Shown: one piece after another, positions 57,522 through 64,000 of the stretch
How the letters are laid out: every line of letters begins with the position of its first letter
Position numbering within the stretch: position 1 is the first letter of the stretch
Assembly (NCBI RefSeq): GCF_017873135.1
Contig: NZ_JAGGJV010000001.1
Coordinates: 372,001 to 436,000, forward strand
Direction: 5' to 3'
DNA length: 64,000 nucleotides
From: Rhizobium herbae
GTDB taxonomy: Bacteria; Pseudomonadota; Alphaproteobacteria; Rhizobiales; Rhizobiaceae
Translations under genes and position numbers: made by a program
The notes under the pieces: model-generated
What the model was told of the DNA's origin: nothing
Databases searched by the model: none
The model's input: only the letters and a program-made list of their open reading frames with translations

Positions 57522-57944
57522 ATGGCGTATCCAGGCATTGATTTTCCCGGTGTGGGATCTGGGCTTGCCGTCTTGAATGACGGCAAGCTTTTGCTTTGCA
57601 AGCGTCTGAAAGCACCGGAGGCTGGCCATTGGAGCATCGTTGGCGGCAAGGTCGATCACCTGGAGCTTTCCGCCGATGCCGCGCGCCGTGAAGCCGAAGA
57701 GGAAAGCGGCCTCAAAATCCATTCTGCGCGTTTCCTCTGCGTCAGCGAGCAGCTGATTGTAGCAGACCGGCAGCATTGGGTGTCGCTGATCTACGTGACC
57801 GAGGATTTCTCCGGCGAACCGCAACTGACGGAGCCGGACAAGCTCTCCGAGATCGGCTGGTATCCGCTCGACGCCCTGCCGCAACCGCTCTCCCTGTTTG
57901 CTCGGGATGCCGTAAAGGCGTTGCGGGCAATGACTACTTCTTAG
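57522..57944 (+). CDS. Nudix hydrolase
   Basis: A 140-residue pyrophosphohydrolase. The Nudix box GGKVDHLELSADAARREAEE continues to ESGL and fits Gx5Ex7REUxEExGU. It starts 15 bases after rhlE, so the two may be co-transcribed. The substrate (nucleotide sugar, damaged dNTP or other) cannot be told. The stop overlaps the convergent TfoX-like gene by eleven bases. Confidence 0.9.
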   Translation: MAYPGIDFPGVGSGLAVLNDGKLLLCKRLKAPEAGHWSIVGGKVDHLELSADAARREAEEESGLKIHSARFLCVSEQLIVADRQHWVSLIYVTEDFSGEPQLTEPDKLSEIGWYPLDALPQPLSLFARDAVKALRAMTTS

Positions 57945-58251
57945 CCCGAAGGGCTGCCTCATAGGCCAGCCGAACCCAGCGGGCCATCTCGTCCGGATCG
58001 TCGAACGCATCTTCCGGGATAGACCAGTAGGGCATTTTCACCGCTTTCCCCTTGCCATCATAAGCCCATTGCGAACTTCCCGCTGCTTCGAACTCCGGCC
58101 CGCTTTCGGCATCCGCCTTGAGCAGAATGTCGCCATCCACTTCCAGCGCCAGAATTCGTCCCTCGAAGTAGATGCCCTTGCCGCCAAACATGCGCTTGAC
58201 CGTCACAGGCCCGAGCGCTGCAAACATCTCCTCGATTGCCGCATTGTCCAT
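57934..58251 (-). CDS. TfoX N-terminal domain protein
   Basis: A 105-residue TfoX_N domain: MDNAAIEEMFAALGPVTVKR followed by MFGGKGIYFEGRILALEVDG and a short C-terminal part. The family name comes from the competence regulator TfoX, but the isolated domain in rhizobia has no proven role. It is six bases from the MocA-type gene on the same strand and may be its last cotranscribed partner. Confidence 0.85.
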   Translation of the reverse strand: MDNAAIEEMFAALGPVTVKRMFGGKGIYFEGRILALEVDGDILLKADAESGPEFEAAGSSQWAYDGKGKAVKMPYWSIPEDAFDDPDEMARWVRLAYEAALRAKK

Positions 58252-58257
58252 CGTCGG

Positions 58258-59877
58258 TCAGCCTTTCAAAATGCCTCCGGCGGCGACAATCGCCTCCGGT
58301 GTGTCGAGATCCAGATGCGCGGCCGGTCCGATATCGACATCGATCACCGGCAGTCCGCATGTTTCGATGATATGGCGCGCGCCGACATCGCCCTGCAACC
58401 GCCTGACCGCCTCGAATGTGGATCGCGGCAGGATCACCGGATTGCCGCGTTTGCCGCCGGACACGGCACGAATGATAGGCTGCCCTTGCTCCGCCTCGAA
58501 CGCGGCGATCATTGAACGAAGAGCACCGGCCGTAACCCAAGGCATGTCGGCGAGCATGACCAAAACACCATCGACGTCAGCGCCCGCCGCATTCACACCG
58601 GCAACCAGCGACGAGGCCATACCCGTTGCATAATCTGGGTTTTCGATGGTTATGACATCGAGCCCCGCAAGCGCGGCGCGAATTTCCGCCTGCCGATGCC
58701 CCGCCACGGCAATGACGTTTTCGGCGCCGGCGGCGAGCCCGGCATCGGCGCAACGGCGCACGAGTGGCACCCCATCGAACTCCGCCAGCAGCTTGTGCCG
58801 CCCCGATGAACCCATGCGGCTCGCCTTGCCGGCAGCAAGCAGGACGATGGCGACGGAAACCCCCTTCCGCTCGATTCCGGTCAAGGCGCGCGGCAGCGGC
58901 CGTGTCGGAATTTCCATCAGCAGACCGCCAACGCCAAGGCCGGTAATGTCCGCGGCGCCTGGCCATTCGCCGGCTAATATCCTGTTGAGTATCCAGTCGA
59001 AGCCGTTCTCCTTCGAACTGCGGGCACAGCCGGGAGCGCCGATCACGGGAATATCCCCGACCCTTCCCAGAACCAGCAGATTGCCCGGATCGACCGGCAT
59101 GCCGACATGATCGACGGTCCCGCCCGCAAGCCGGATCGCCGCCGGAATGACGTCGTCGGCATCGGCGACAGCCGAGGCACCGAAGACGATCACCATGTCA
59201 AAGCGTGTCTTTGCCTGCGAAATCGCTGCGGCGACCGCGTCTGCGCTATGTACCACCCGCTGCTCCCGCTCCAGGGTGCTCGACGACAGCCGAAGGCGGC
59301 CTTCCAGATTGTTGCGGGTTTTGTCCATCACACTGGGCTTCAGCGACGGCAGCATGGTTGCAATCAGCAACACACGATATGCGCTGAACGTTTTGACGCT
59401 GAACGCATGTTCTGCGTGGAGAAGCGCCGCAGCCTGATCGACAAATTTGCCGGCCACGGCGAGCGGAATGATCTTGATCGTCGCCACCATGTCGCCGGAT
59501 CGCACCGGTACGTGATCGGCGAGACAGGCAAGCGTGATGGCCGGATCGATGCGGTTGAGGCGATCGACGGTAGGCCGGTTGGCGACGAACAGGCCATCGA
59601 CAGCCGCGTGAATGTTGACGCGGCCGGTGGCGGCCTGCGAAAACGTCAGGTGATCTCTGCTGATTGCACCGGCAATCCGCGACGCCGCTTCGTTCTCCTG
59701 CACATCACCGGGCTCCAGGCGCGCCACGACGACCTCTGTCAGACCCGCCGCCTGCATCGCGGAGACATCGGCCGCTGAAATGAGATGTCCCTTGGGCAGG
59801 CGCCCGCCGGGCAATTTTGCCGCATGGGCGAGAAGGGTCCCTTCCGCCTGAAGAACGCCGACCGGACCGAATTTCAT
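58258..59877 (-). CDS. fused molybdopterin-binding and MobA-like nucleotidyltransferase (MocA type)
   Basis: A 539-residue fusion. The N-terminal two thirds (1-330) resemble a molybdopterin-binding domain (MPT_binding) with VVARLEPGDVQENEAASRIA and GASAVADADDVIPAAIRLAG. The C-terminal third is an NTP-transferase with the GxGxxxRM-like loop IVLLAAGKASRMGSSGRHKL, as in MobA or MocA, which attaches CMP or GMP to the molybdenum cofactor. The enzyme fits a role in making cytosine-dinucleotide molybdopterin for xanthine-oxidase-type enzymes. Its ATG overlaps the stop of xdhC-like gene upstream by four bases. Confidence 0.85.
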   Translation of the reverse strand: MKFGPVGVLQAEGTLLAHAAKLPGGRLPKGHLISAADVSAMQAAGLTEVVVARLEPGDVQENEAASRIAGAISRDHLTFSQAATGRVNIHAAVDGLFVANRPTVDRLNRIDPAITLACLADHVPVRSGDMVATIKIIPLAVAGKFVDQAAALLHAEHAFSVKTFSAYRVLLIATMLPSLKPSVMDKTRNNLEGRLRLSSSTLEREQRVVHSADAVAAAISQAKTRFDMVIVFGASAVADADDVIPAAIRLAGGTVDHVGMPVDPGNLLVLGRVGDIPVIGAPGCARSSKENGFDWILNRILAGEWPGAADITGLGVGGLLMEIPTRPLPRALTGIERKGVSVAIVLLAAGKASRMGSSGRHKLLAEFDGVPLVRRCADAGLAAGAENVIAVAGHRQAEIRAALAGLDVITIENPDYATGMASSLVAGVNAAGADVDGVLVMLADMPWVTAGALRSMIAAFEAEQGQPIIRAVSGGKRGNPVILPRSTFEAVRRLQGDVGARHIIETCGLPVIDVDIGPAAHLDLDTPEAIVAAGGILKG

Positions 59878-60581
59878 TCCACGCCTCGTTGGCCAGTGTT
59901 CACGTCGCGCGTGCGCAGCGCCTGAATGATATCGGCGAGGATTGCGACGGCGATTTCGGCTGGACTGGACGCGCGAATGTCGAGCCCAATCGGGGCATGG
60001 ATGCGGGCGATGGCGTTTTCGTCCACACCCAGCCGGACCAACCGCTCGACCCGCGCGGAGTGGGTTTTACGGCTTCCGAGCGCGCCGACATAAAAACAGC
60101 CGGCCTCTAGCGCCGCCTTCAGCGGAAAATCGTCGATCTTCGGATCGTGAGTGACCGCCGCCAGTGCTGTGTAAGCATCCAGCGGCGTGTCCTTGAGCGC
60201 ATCTTCCGGCCATTCGGCAACGAGCCTTGTCTCGCCAAACCGTTCCGGCGTCGCAAAGGCGCTGCGCGGATCGATGATGGTCAGGTCGAACCCCGCAATC
60301 GCCGCCATGCCGGCAAGCGCCTGGGAGATATGGACCGCTCCGATGACGATGATGCGGGGCGGCGGCAGATAGACGTTGACGAACACTTTTCGATCGCCGA
60401 TCTCGACAATGCCGGACTTGCCCGTTCGCAGTGCGGATTCGACCGCCGACGCAACAGTCTCGTCCGTTGTGTCGCCTTCCAGAAAAAGTGTCGACCTGCC
60501 GGTATCCAACTCCGTCACGGTGACGGCGGCACGCCGGGATTCACGCGCCGCATTGAGCTTCTGCAGGTACCCGAGCAGCAT
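59874..60581 (-). CDS. XdhC family protein, Rossmann part
   Basis: A 235-residue protein with the C-terminal XdhC domain: VYLPPPRIIVIGAVHISQAL and AVTHDPKIDDFPLKAALEAG, followed by YVGALGSRKTHSARVERL. XdhC binds molybdenum cofactor and loads it into the target enzyme. The frame extends about 53 codons upstream but MLLGYLQKLNAARESRRAAV at 60581 is the natural start. It belongs to the CoxF/XdhC type, with its partner domain encoded separately just upstream. Confidence 0.87.
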   Translation of the reverse strand: MLLGYLQKLNAARESRRAAVTVTELDTGRSTLFLEGDTTDETVASAVESALRTGKSGIVEIGDRKVFVNVYLPPPRIIVIGAVHISQALAGMAAIAGFDLTIIDPRSAFATPERFGETRLVAEWPEDALKDTPLDAYTALAAVTHDPKIDDFPLKAALEAGCFYVGALGSRKTHSARVERLVRLGVDENAIARIHAPIGLDIRASSPAEIAVAILADIIQALRTRDVNTGQRGVE

Positions 60582-60586
60582 CGGCT

Positions 60587-60916
60587 TTATCCCAGCCTTT
60601 CGACGTAGACGCGGATGCGTCCGCCACAGGAAAGACCGACGCGCCAGGCTGTCTCGTCGGCCACGCCGAAGTCGAGTATTCTTGCCGAGCCGGACGCAAT
60701 CACCTCGGCCGCTTCGCCGATCACCGCACCTTCGACACACCCGCCTGAAACAGAACCCTCGAAATTACCAGCAGCGTCAATGACGAGGTGGCTGCCGACC
60801 GGCCTTGGCGCTGAGCCCCAGGTTTCGATGACCGTGGCAATGGCCACGCCGCGTCCTTGCGCGCGCCATTGCTCGGCCGTCGTCAACGGATCGGGAAACG
60901 GAGGTTGGTTCAACAT
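60587..60916 (-). CDS. XdhC_CoxI domain protein
   Basis: A 109-residue stand-alone XdhC_CoxI domain: ATVIETWGSAPRPVGSHLVI, FEGSVSGGCVEGAVIGEAAE with the conserved SGGCVE cysteine, and LSCGGRIRVYVE at the end. In many bacteria this domain and the Rossmann part are one protein; here they are encoded as neighbours five bases apart. The two probably form a complex that handles the molybdenum cofactor. Confidence 0.87.
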   Translation of the reverse strand: MLNQPPFPDPLTTAEQWRAQGRGVAIATVIETWGSAPRPVGSHLVIDAAGNFEGSVSGGCVEGAVIGEAAEVIASGSARILDFGVADETAWRVGLSCGGRIRVYVERLG

Positions 60917-60936
60917 AGGCTCTCTTCCCTCACGCT

Positions 60937-62190
60937 CTAGCGCCGCGCCATGAAGCGGCGCGGATCGGCATCGTGTGAAAACCGGCCCGACAGCGCTTCG
61001 ACCAGATCCGACACCGCTGCCAAATTATGCACGGCGCGGAATTCGTCAACATGCGGCAGCATCGCCCTGACACCCCGTGCCCGTGCTTCGAACCCATCGA
61101 AGCGCAGCAGCGGGTTGAGCCAGATCAACCGCCGGCAGGAGCGGTGCAGCCGGTCCATCTCGTTTTCGAGATCGCCGACATCGTCACGCTCCAGCCCGTC
61201 GGTGATCAAGAGGACGATGGCGCCCTGCCCCAGCACCCGGCGCGACCAGAGGCGATTGAATTCGTGCAGGGTTTCGCCGATCCGCGTGCCGCCGGACCAG
61301 TCGCTGACGGCATGGAGGCAGTCATCCAGCGCCTCGTCCGGATCGCGGTTCTTCATCTGCCGGGTGACATTGCTCAGCCGTGTTCCGAACAGGAATGTGT
61401 GAACGCGCCGGCGCTTTTCCGTCAGAACATGCAGGAAATGCAGGAAGATGCGGGTGTACTGGCTCATCGAGCCGGAAATATCGGCCAGCACCACCAGCGG
61501 CGGATGGATGGTCTTCGGCTCGCGGAACCGCGGCAGGATCAGGTCGCCGCCGGTTTTCATCGCATCGCGCATGGTGGCGCGCGGATCGATCCGCCGTGAG
61601 CGATGAGAGGAGCGGAAGCGTCGCGTCCTGACCTCGTCCATCGGCAGCATCAGCGCCGACAGCGCCTTCTTCGCCTCGGAAATCTCGGCAGCCGACATCT
61701 GGGCGAAATCCGTTCTGCGCAGCAGCTCGCGGCCTGACGCGGTAAACCGCGCGTCGATCTCGATATCCGGCTCATCGCGCACCGGCCTTTGCGCATCGCG
61801 ATCGGCAAAGAGCGCGTCGCTGATCCGGGTCTCTCCGGCGCGGCGGCGATCTTTTTCGCGCGAATCGGGTGCCACCGGCGACATCATGGCAATCATCTTG
61901 CCAATCAGGTCGCGTGACCGCCAGAACAGCCGGAACGCCTCGTCGAAGAGAGCCTGGTCCTCGTGGCGCTTGACGAAGATCGATTGCAGCGTGGCGTAGA
62001 ATTCCTCGCGGGAACCGATACCGATCAGCGCGACGGCCTCGATCGCATCGGCAACCGCGCCCGGCCCAATCTTCAGTCCCGCCTTGCGCAAGGCCCGGGC
62101 GAAGAAGACGATGTTGTCGGCAAATCGCCCATCGCCCTGCGGGAGCAATGGTAGAATGGCGCCGTCCTTCGTCTGAGCCGCCGTTGTCAT
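60937..62190 (-). CDS. VWA domain protein, CoxE-like
   Basis: A 417-residue CoxE-like protein. The C-terminal von Willebrand A domain has the MIDAS DxSxS motif in LVVLADISGSMSQYTRIF and LLITDGLERDD. CoxE works with the AAA+ protein CoxD in maturing the copper/molybdenum site of CO dehydrogenase, or similar enzymes. The ATG at 62190 (or GTG at 62196) overlaps the end of the AAA+ gene. Confidence 0.88.
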   Translation of the reverse strand: MTTAAQTKDGAILPLLPQGDGRFADNIVFFARALRKAGLKIGPGAVADAIEAVALIGIGSREEFYATLQSIFVKRHEDQALFDEAFRLFWRSRDLIGKMIAMMSPVAPDSREKDRRRAGETRISDALFADRDAQRPVRDEPDIEIDARFTASGRELLRRTDFAQMSAAEISEAKKALSALMLPMDEVRTRRFRSSHRSRRIDPRATMRDAMKTGGDLILPRFREPKTIHPPLVVLADISGSMSQYTRIFLHFLHVLTEKRRRVHTFLFGTRLSNVTRQMKNRDPDEALDDCLHAVSDWSGGTRIGETLHEFNRLWSRRVLGQGAIVLLITDGLERDDVGDLENEMDRLHRSCRRLIWLNPLLRFDGFEARARGVRAMLPHVDEFRAVHNLAAVSDLVEALSGRFSHDADPRRFMARR

Positions 62191-62192
62191 GA

Positions 62193-63122
62193 TCACCCCG
62201 CCGCCAGCAATTCTGCCTTGACGTCGTCGAGGATCTTGCGGCCGTCGCCGCCTTCGATCCGTGCAATATCGTCCTGGTATTTGAGCAGCGTGCCCAGCGT
62301 ATCCGAGATGGTTTCGGGATCGAGGGCCAGCCGGTCGAGTTCGGTCAGCGCTGTCGCCCAGTCTATGGTTTCGGCGACGCCCGGGTTCTTGAACAGATCG
62401 ATCGTTCTCAGCCGCTGGACATAGCCGACGATTTCGCGCGACAGGCGCTCATTGCAATTGGGCACCTTGCGGCGGATGATTTCCAGCTCCTGCGCCGCCC
62501 TCGGATAATCCACCCAGTGGTAGAGACAGCGCCGCTTCAGCGCGTCGTGCACCTCGCGGGTGCGGTTGGTGGTGATGATGACGATCGGCGGTTCCTGTGC
62601 CCGTATCGTCCCCAGTTCGGGAATTGTCACCTGGAAATCGGACAGCACTTCAAGGAGAAACGCCTCGAAAGCCTCGTCGGTGCGGTCGAGTTCGTCGATC
62701 AGGAACACCGGCGCCTTGCCAGCCTCCGCCGAGATCGCCTGCAGAACGGGGCGGCGGATCAGGTATTTTTCCGAAAAGATATTGCCTTCGATCTTCTGGC
62801 GATCGGCCGTGCCGGAGGCTTCGGACAGCCGGATTTCCAGCATCTGCGCCGGATAGTTCCATTCGTAGACCGCCGAGGAAATATCAAGTCCCTCATAGCA
62901 CTGAAGCCGGATCAGCGGCCGGTCGAGGGCTTTGGCAAGCACCTTGGCGATCTCGGTCTTGCCGACGCCGGCCTCCCCCTCCAGAAACAGCGGCCGCTTC
63001 ATTCTAAGAGACAGGAACAGCACCGTCGAAAGCGCCGTTCCGGCAAGGTAATCGCCGGATTCCAGCATTTCCATCGTTTCGGCAATGGAGGCGGGCAATG
63101 CGCCGTTCGTGTACGTCTTCAT
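62193..63122 (-). CDS. MoxR-type AAA+ ATPase, CoxD-like
   Basis: A 309-residue AAA+ ATPase: Walker A LEGEAGVGKTEIAKVLAKAL, Walker B VFLIDELDRTDEAF, sensor I TTNRTREVHDALKRRC and the YPRAAQELEIIR region. It likely pulls on the target oxidase together with the VWA protein that follows. The frame is open to 63791, but GAGGAAAC lies just before the ATG at 63122, and the upstream part overlaps the flavin reductase gene. Confidence 0.9.
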   Translation of the reverse strand: MKTYTNGALPASIAETMEMLESGDYLAGTALSTVLFLSLRMKRPLFLEGEAGVGKTEIAKVLAKALDRPLIRLQCYEGLDISSAVYEWNYPAQMLEIRLSEASGTADRQKIEGNIFSEKYLIRRPVLQAISAEAGKAPVFLIDELDRTDEAFEAFLLEVLSDFQVTIPELGTIRAQEPPIVIITTNRTREVHDALKRRCLYHWVDYPRAAQELEIIRRKVPNCNERLSREIVGYVQRLRTIDLFKNPGVAETIDWATALTELDRLALDPETISDTLGTLLKYQDDIARIEGGDGRKILDDVKAELLAAG

Positions 63123-63148
63123 GTTTCCTCGGCTCCCTTGGAGGAAAT

Positions 63149-63706
63149 CTATAACGTGCGGTAGTCCCGGTCCAGATAGACAAGCGCCGGTTTCTGCTCG
63201 CCGAGCGCGACGGCAACGACCTCGCCGAACAGCACGATATGGGTCGCCACCGTCTTGATGTCGATCAGCCGGCAATCGAAGGCTGCGACCGCTTCGCGAA
63301 GAATCGGGGAACCGGTCTTCAGTTCCTCCCAGGTGCCATGTGAAAATCGCGCGGACGGATCGACATTGTTCTTGCCCGAAAAGACATGAGCCAGATCCAT
63401 CTGGTCGGCGCCTAAAAGATTGAGCGCGAAACAGCCGCTGCGGGCAAAGATGTCGTTGCGCGGGTTCGTCCCGTTGAGGCAGACGAGCAGCGTCGCCGGA
63501 TCGTCGGAAACCGAGCAAGCCGCCGTGATCGTCACGCCGCGCCGCACGCCCTCGTGCGCAGCCGTGACAATATGCACGTGGCCGGCCAGCCGGCTCATGG
63601 CATCGCGGTAGGTGAGCGGGTCCAGTTGGGTCTTGTCCAACACGGCAGTCTCCAGATCGGTGTTCGCCTTTAACACATAGACATTGCGCCGGAATATGAA
63701 ACCCAT
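63149..63706 (-). CDS. flavin reductase domain protein
   Basis: A 185-residue flavin reductase-like protein (HpaC/RutF fold) that would reduce FMN or FAD with NAD(P)H, or supply reduced flavin to a monooxygenase. Typical segments are RRGVTITAACSVSDDPATLL and VCLNGTNPRNDIFARSGCFA, followed by FSHGTWEELKTGSPILREAV. It is the first gene of the minus-strand cluster. The ATG at 63706 is the best start; a TTG lies at 63727. Confidence 0.85.
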   Translation of the reverse strand: MGFIFRRNVYVLKANTDLETAVLDKTQLDPLTYRDAMSRLAGHVHIVTAAHEGVRRGVTITAACSVSDDPATLLVCLNGTNPRNDIFARSGCFALNLLGADQMDLAHVFSGKNNVDPSARFSHGTWEELKTGSPILREAVAAFDCRLIDIKTVATHIVLFGEVVAVALGEQKPALVYLDRDYRTL

Positions 63707-63826
63707 CGCGTGGTTTTTCTTCCCCAATCACGGCAATTGCCGTCCACCCGGCGAAGGTTCCGATCTTTTCCTTTGACCCTTGCTGCCACATCTTTAAAAC
63801 ATGCCCATCCTCATCTGGAAAAGCGC

Positions 63827-64000
63827 ATGTACCGTTCGATTTTCGTCAGCCTCCTTATTGCCGGATCGGTGCCGACGGTACCCGCCTGGGCCGCGGGGCT
63901 GAAAATCGCCGTCGTTGCGCCGGTGGAAGGACCGTTCGCGCTCCTCGGACAACAGATGCTCGACGGCGCACGCTTCCAGGCGGAGGATCGCGGCTCGGAA
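63827..64000 (+). CDS. ABC transporter substrate-binding protein, branched-chain amino acid type (N-terminal fragment)
   Basis: The first 58 residues are seen before the window ends. A signal peptide (FVSLLIAGSVPTVPAWA) is followed by LKIAVVAPVEGPFALLGQQM and LDGARFQAEDRG, the beginning of a periplasmic binding protein of the Peripla_BP_6 group. It is divergent from the flavin reductase gene. The ligand cannot be read from this fragment. Confidence 0.7.
   Translation, partial: MYRSIFVSLLIAGSVPTVPAWAAGLKIAVVAPVEGPFALLGQQMLDGARFQAEDRGSE

Noticed and set aside
62193-63791. Extension of the AAA+ gene to 532 residues
   Set aside because: The upstream part overlaps the flavin reductase gene, has arginine-rich shadow composition, and the ATG at 63122 has a proper Shine-Dalgarno.

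Overview
The window is about 60% GC chromosomal DNA from an alphaproteobacterium, most likely a member of the Rhizobiaceae (Rhizobium/Agrobacterium group). This rests on an adenosylcobalamin-dependent ribonucleotide reductase of the rhizobial length, an alphaproteobacterial two-cysteine porin, a suf operon with an Irr-type (ICE) motif upstream, a glycine riboswitch before gcvTHP, and many small orphan proteins of the rhizobial kind. Genes are dense and there are no insertion sequences, phage genes, rRNA or CRISPR arrays. One tRNA is present, tRNA-Leu(UAA).

Region by region: 1-5 kb holds the tail of an unknown gene coupled to an alpha/beta hydrolase, threonine dehydratase, a CinA-type molybdopterin-binding protein and a WrbA quinone oxidoreductase. 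5-6.4 kb holds four small unknown proteins and several palindromes. 6.7-8.9 kb is a two-gene cassette (GSCFA protein plus phytanoyl-CoA-dioxygenase-like protein) closed by a 14-bp-arm hairpin. 9.3-19.7 kb has tRNA-Leu, xanthine phosphoribosyltransferase, a periplasmic protein that seems to lack a normal start codon, nrdJ behind two NrdR boxes, an ATP-grasp ligase, and a membrane adenylyl cyclase with TPRs followed by a shortened paralogue. 19.8-24.9 kb (minus strand) has a VOC protein, cbpA-cbpM, two L,D-transpeptidases and a porin. 25-28 kb is a cluster of small unknown genes around a DapA-like protein that lacks the Schiff-base lysine. 28.2-29.7 kb is a copper-handling pair. 29.8-34.4 kb is the riboswitch-controlled glycine cleavage operon gcvT-gcvH-gcvP. 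34.5-36.8 kb is a PAS histidine kinase with its single-domain response regulator. 36.9-44.3 kb is the suf iron-sulfur operon, which carries an unexpected ADP-ribosylation/crystallin-J1-like gene between sufB and sufC. 44.5-57.9 kb is mixed: hydrolase, diguanylate cyclase, anmK, tyrS, a large AsmA/DUF3971 envelope protein, a bcp-DUF455 pair, an M23 peptidase, a DEAD-box helicase and a Nudix protein. 57.9-63.7 kb (minus strand) is a TfoX-like gene preceded by a molybdenum-hydroxylase maturation cluster (MoxR AAA+, CoxE VWA, two XdhC parts, a MocA-type fusion) with a flavin reductase at its head, but with no structural oxidase gene in view. The window ends inside an ABC transporter substrate-binding protein.

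The iron theme (suf under a probable Irr site, IscA-type carrier, ferritin-like DUF455) and the cofactor theme (B12-dependent NrdJ, molybdenum cofactor maturation, PLP and lipoyl enzymes) recur. Most genes are housekeeping. The points least expected from known families are the GSCFA-dioxygenase cassette, the foreign gene inside suf, the lysine-less DapA homologue, the cyclase/TPR duplication and the ATA-start candidate. All identifications come from reading the sequence; no database search was run.
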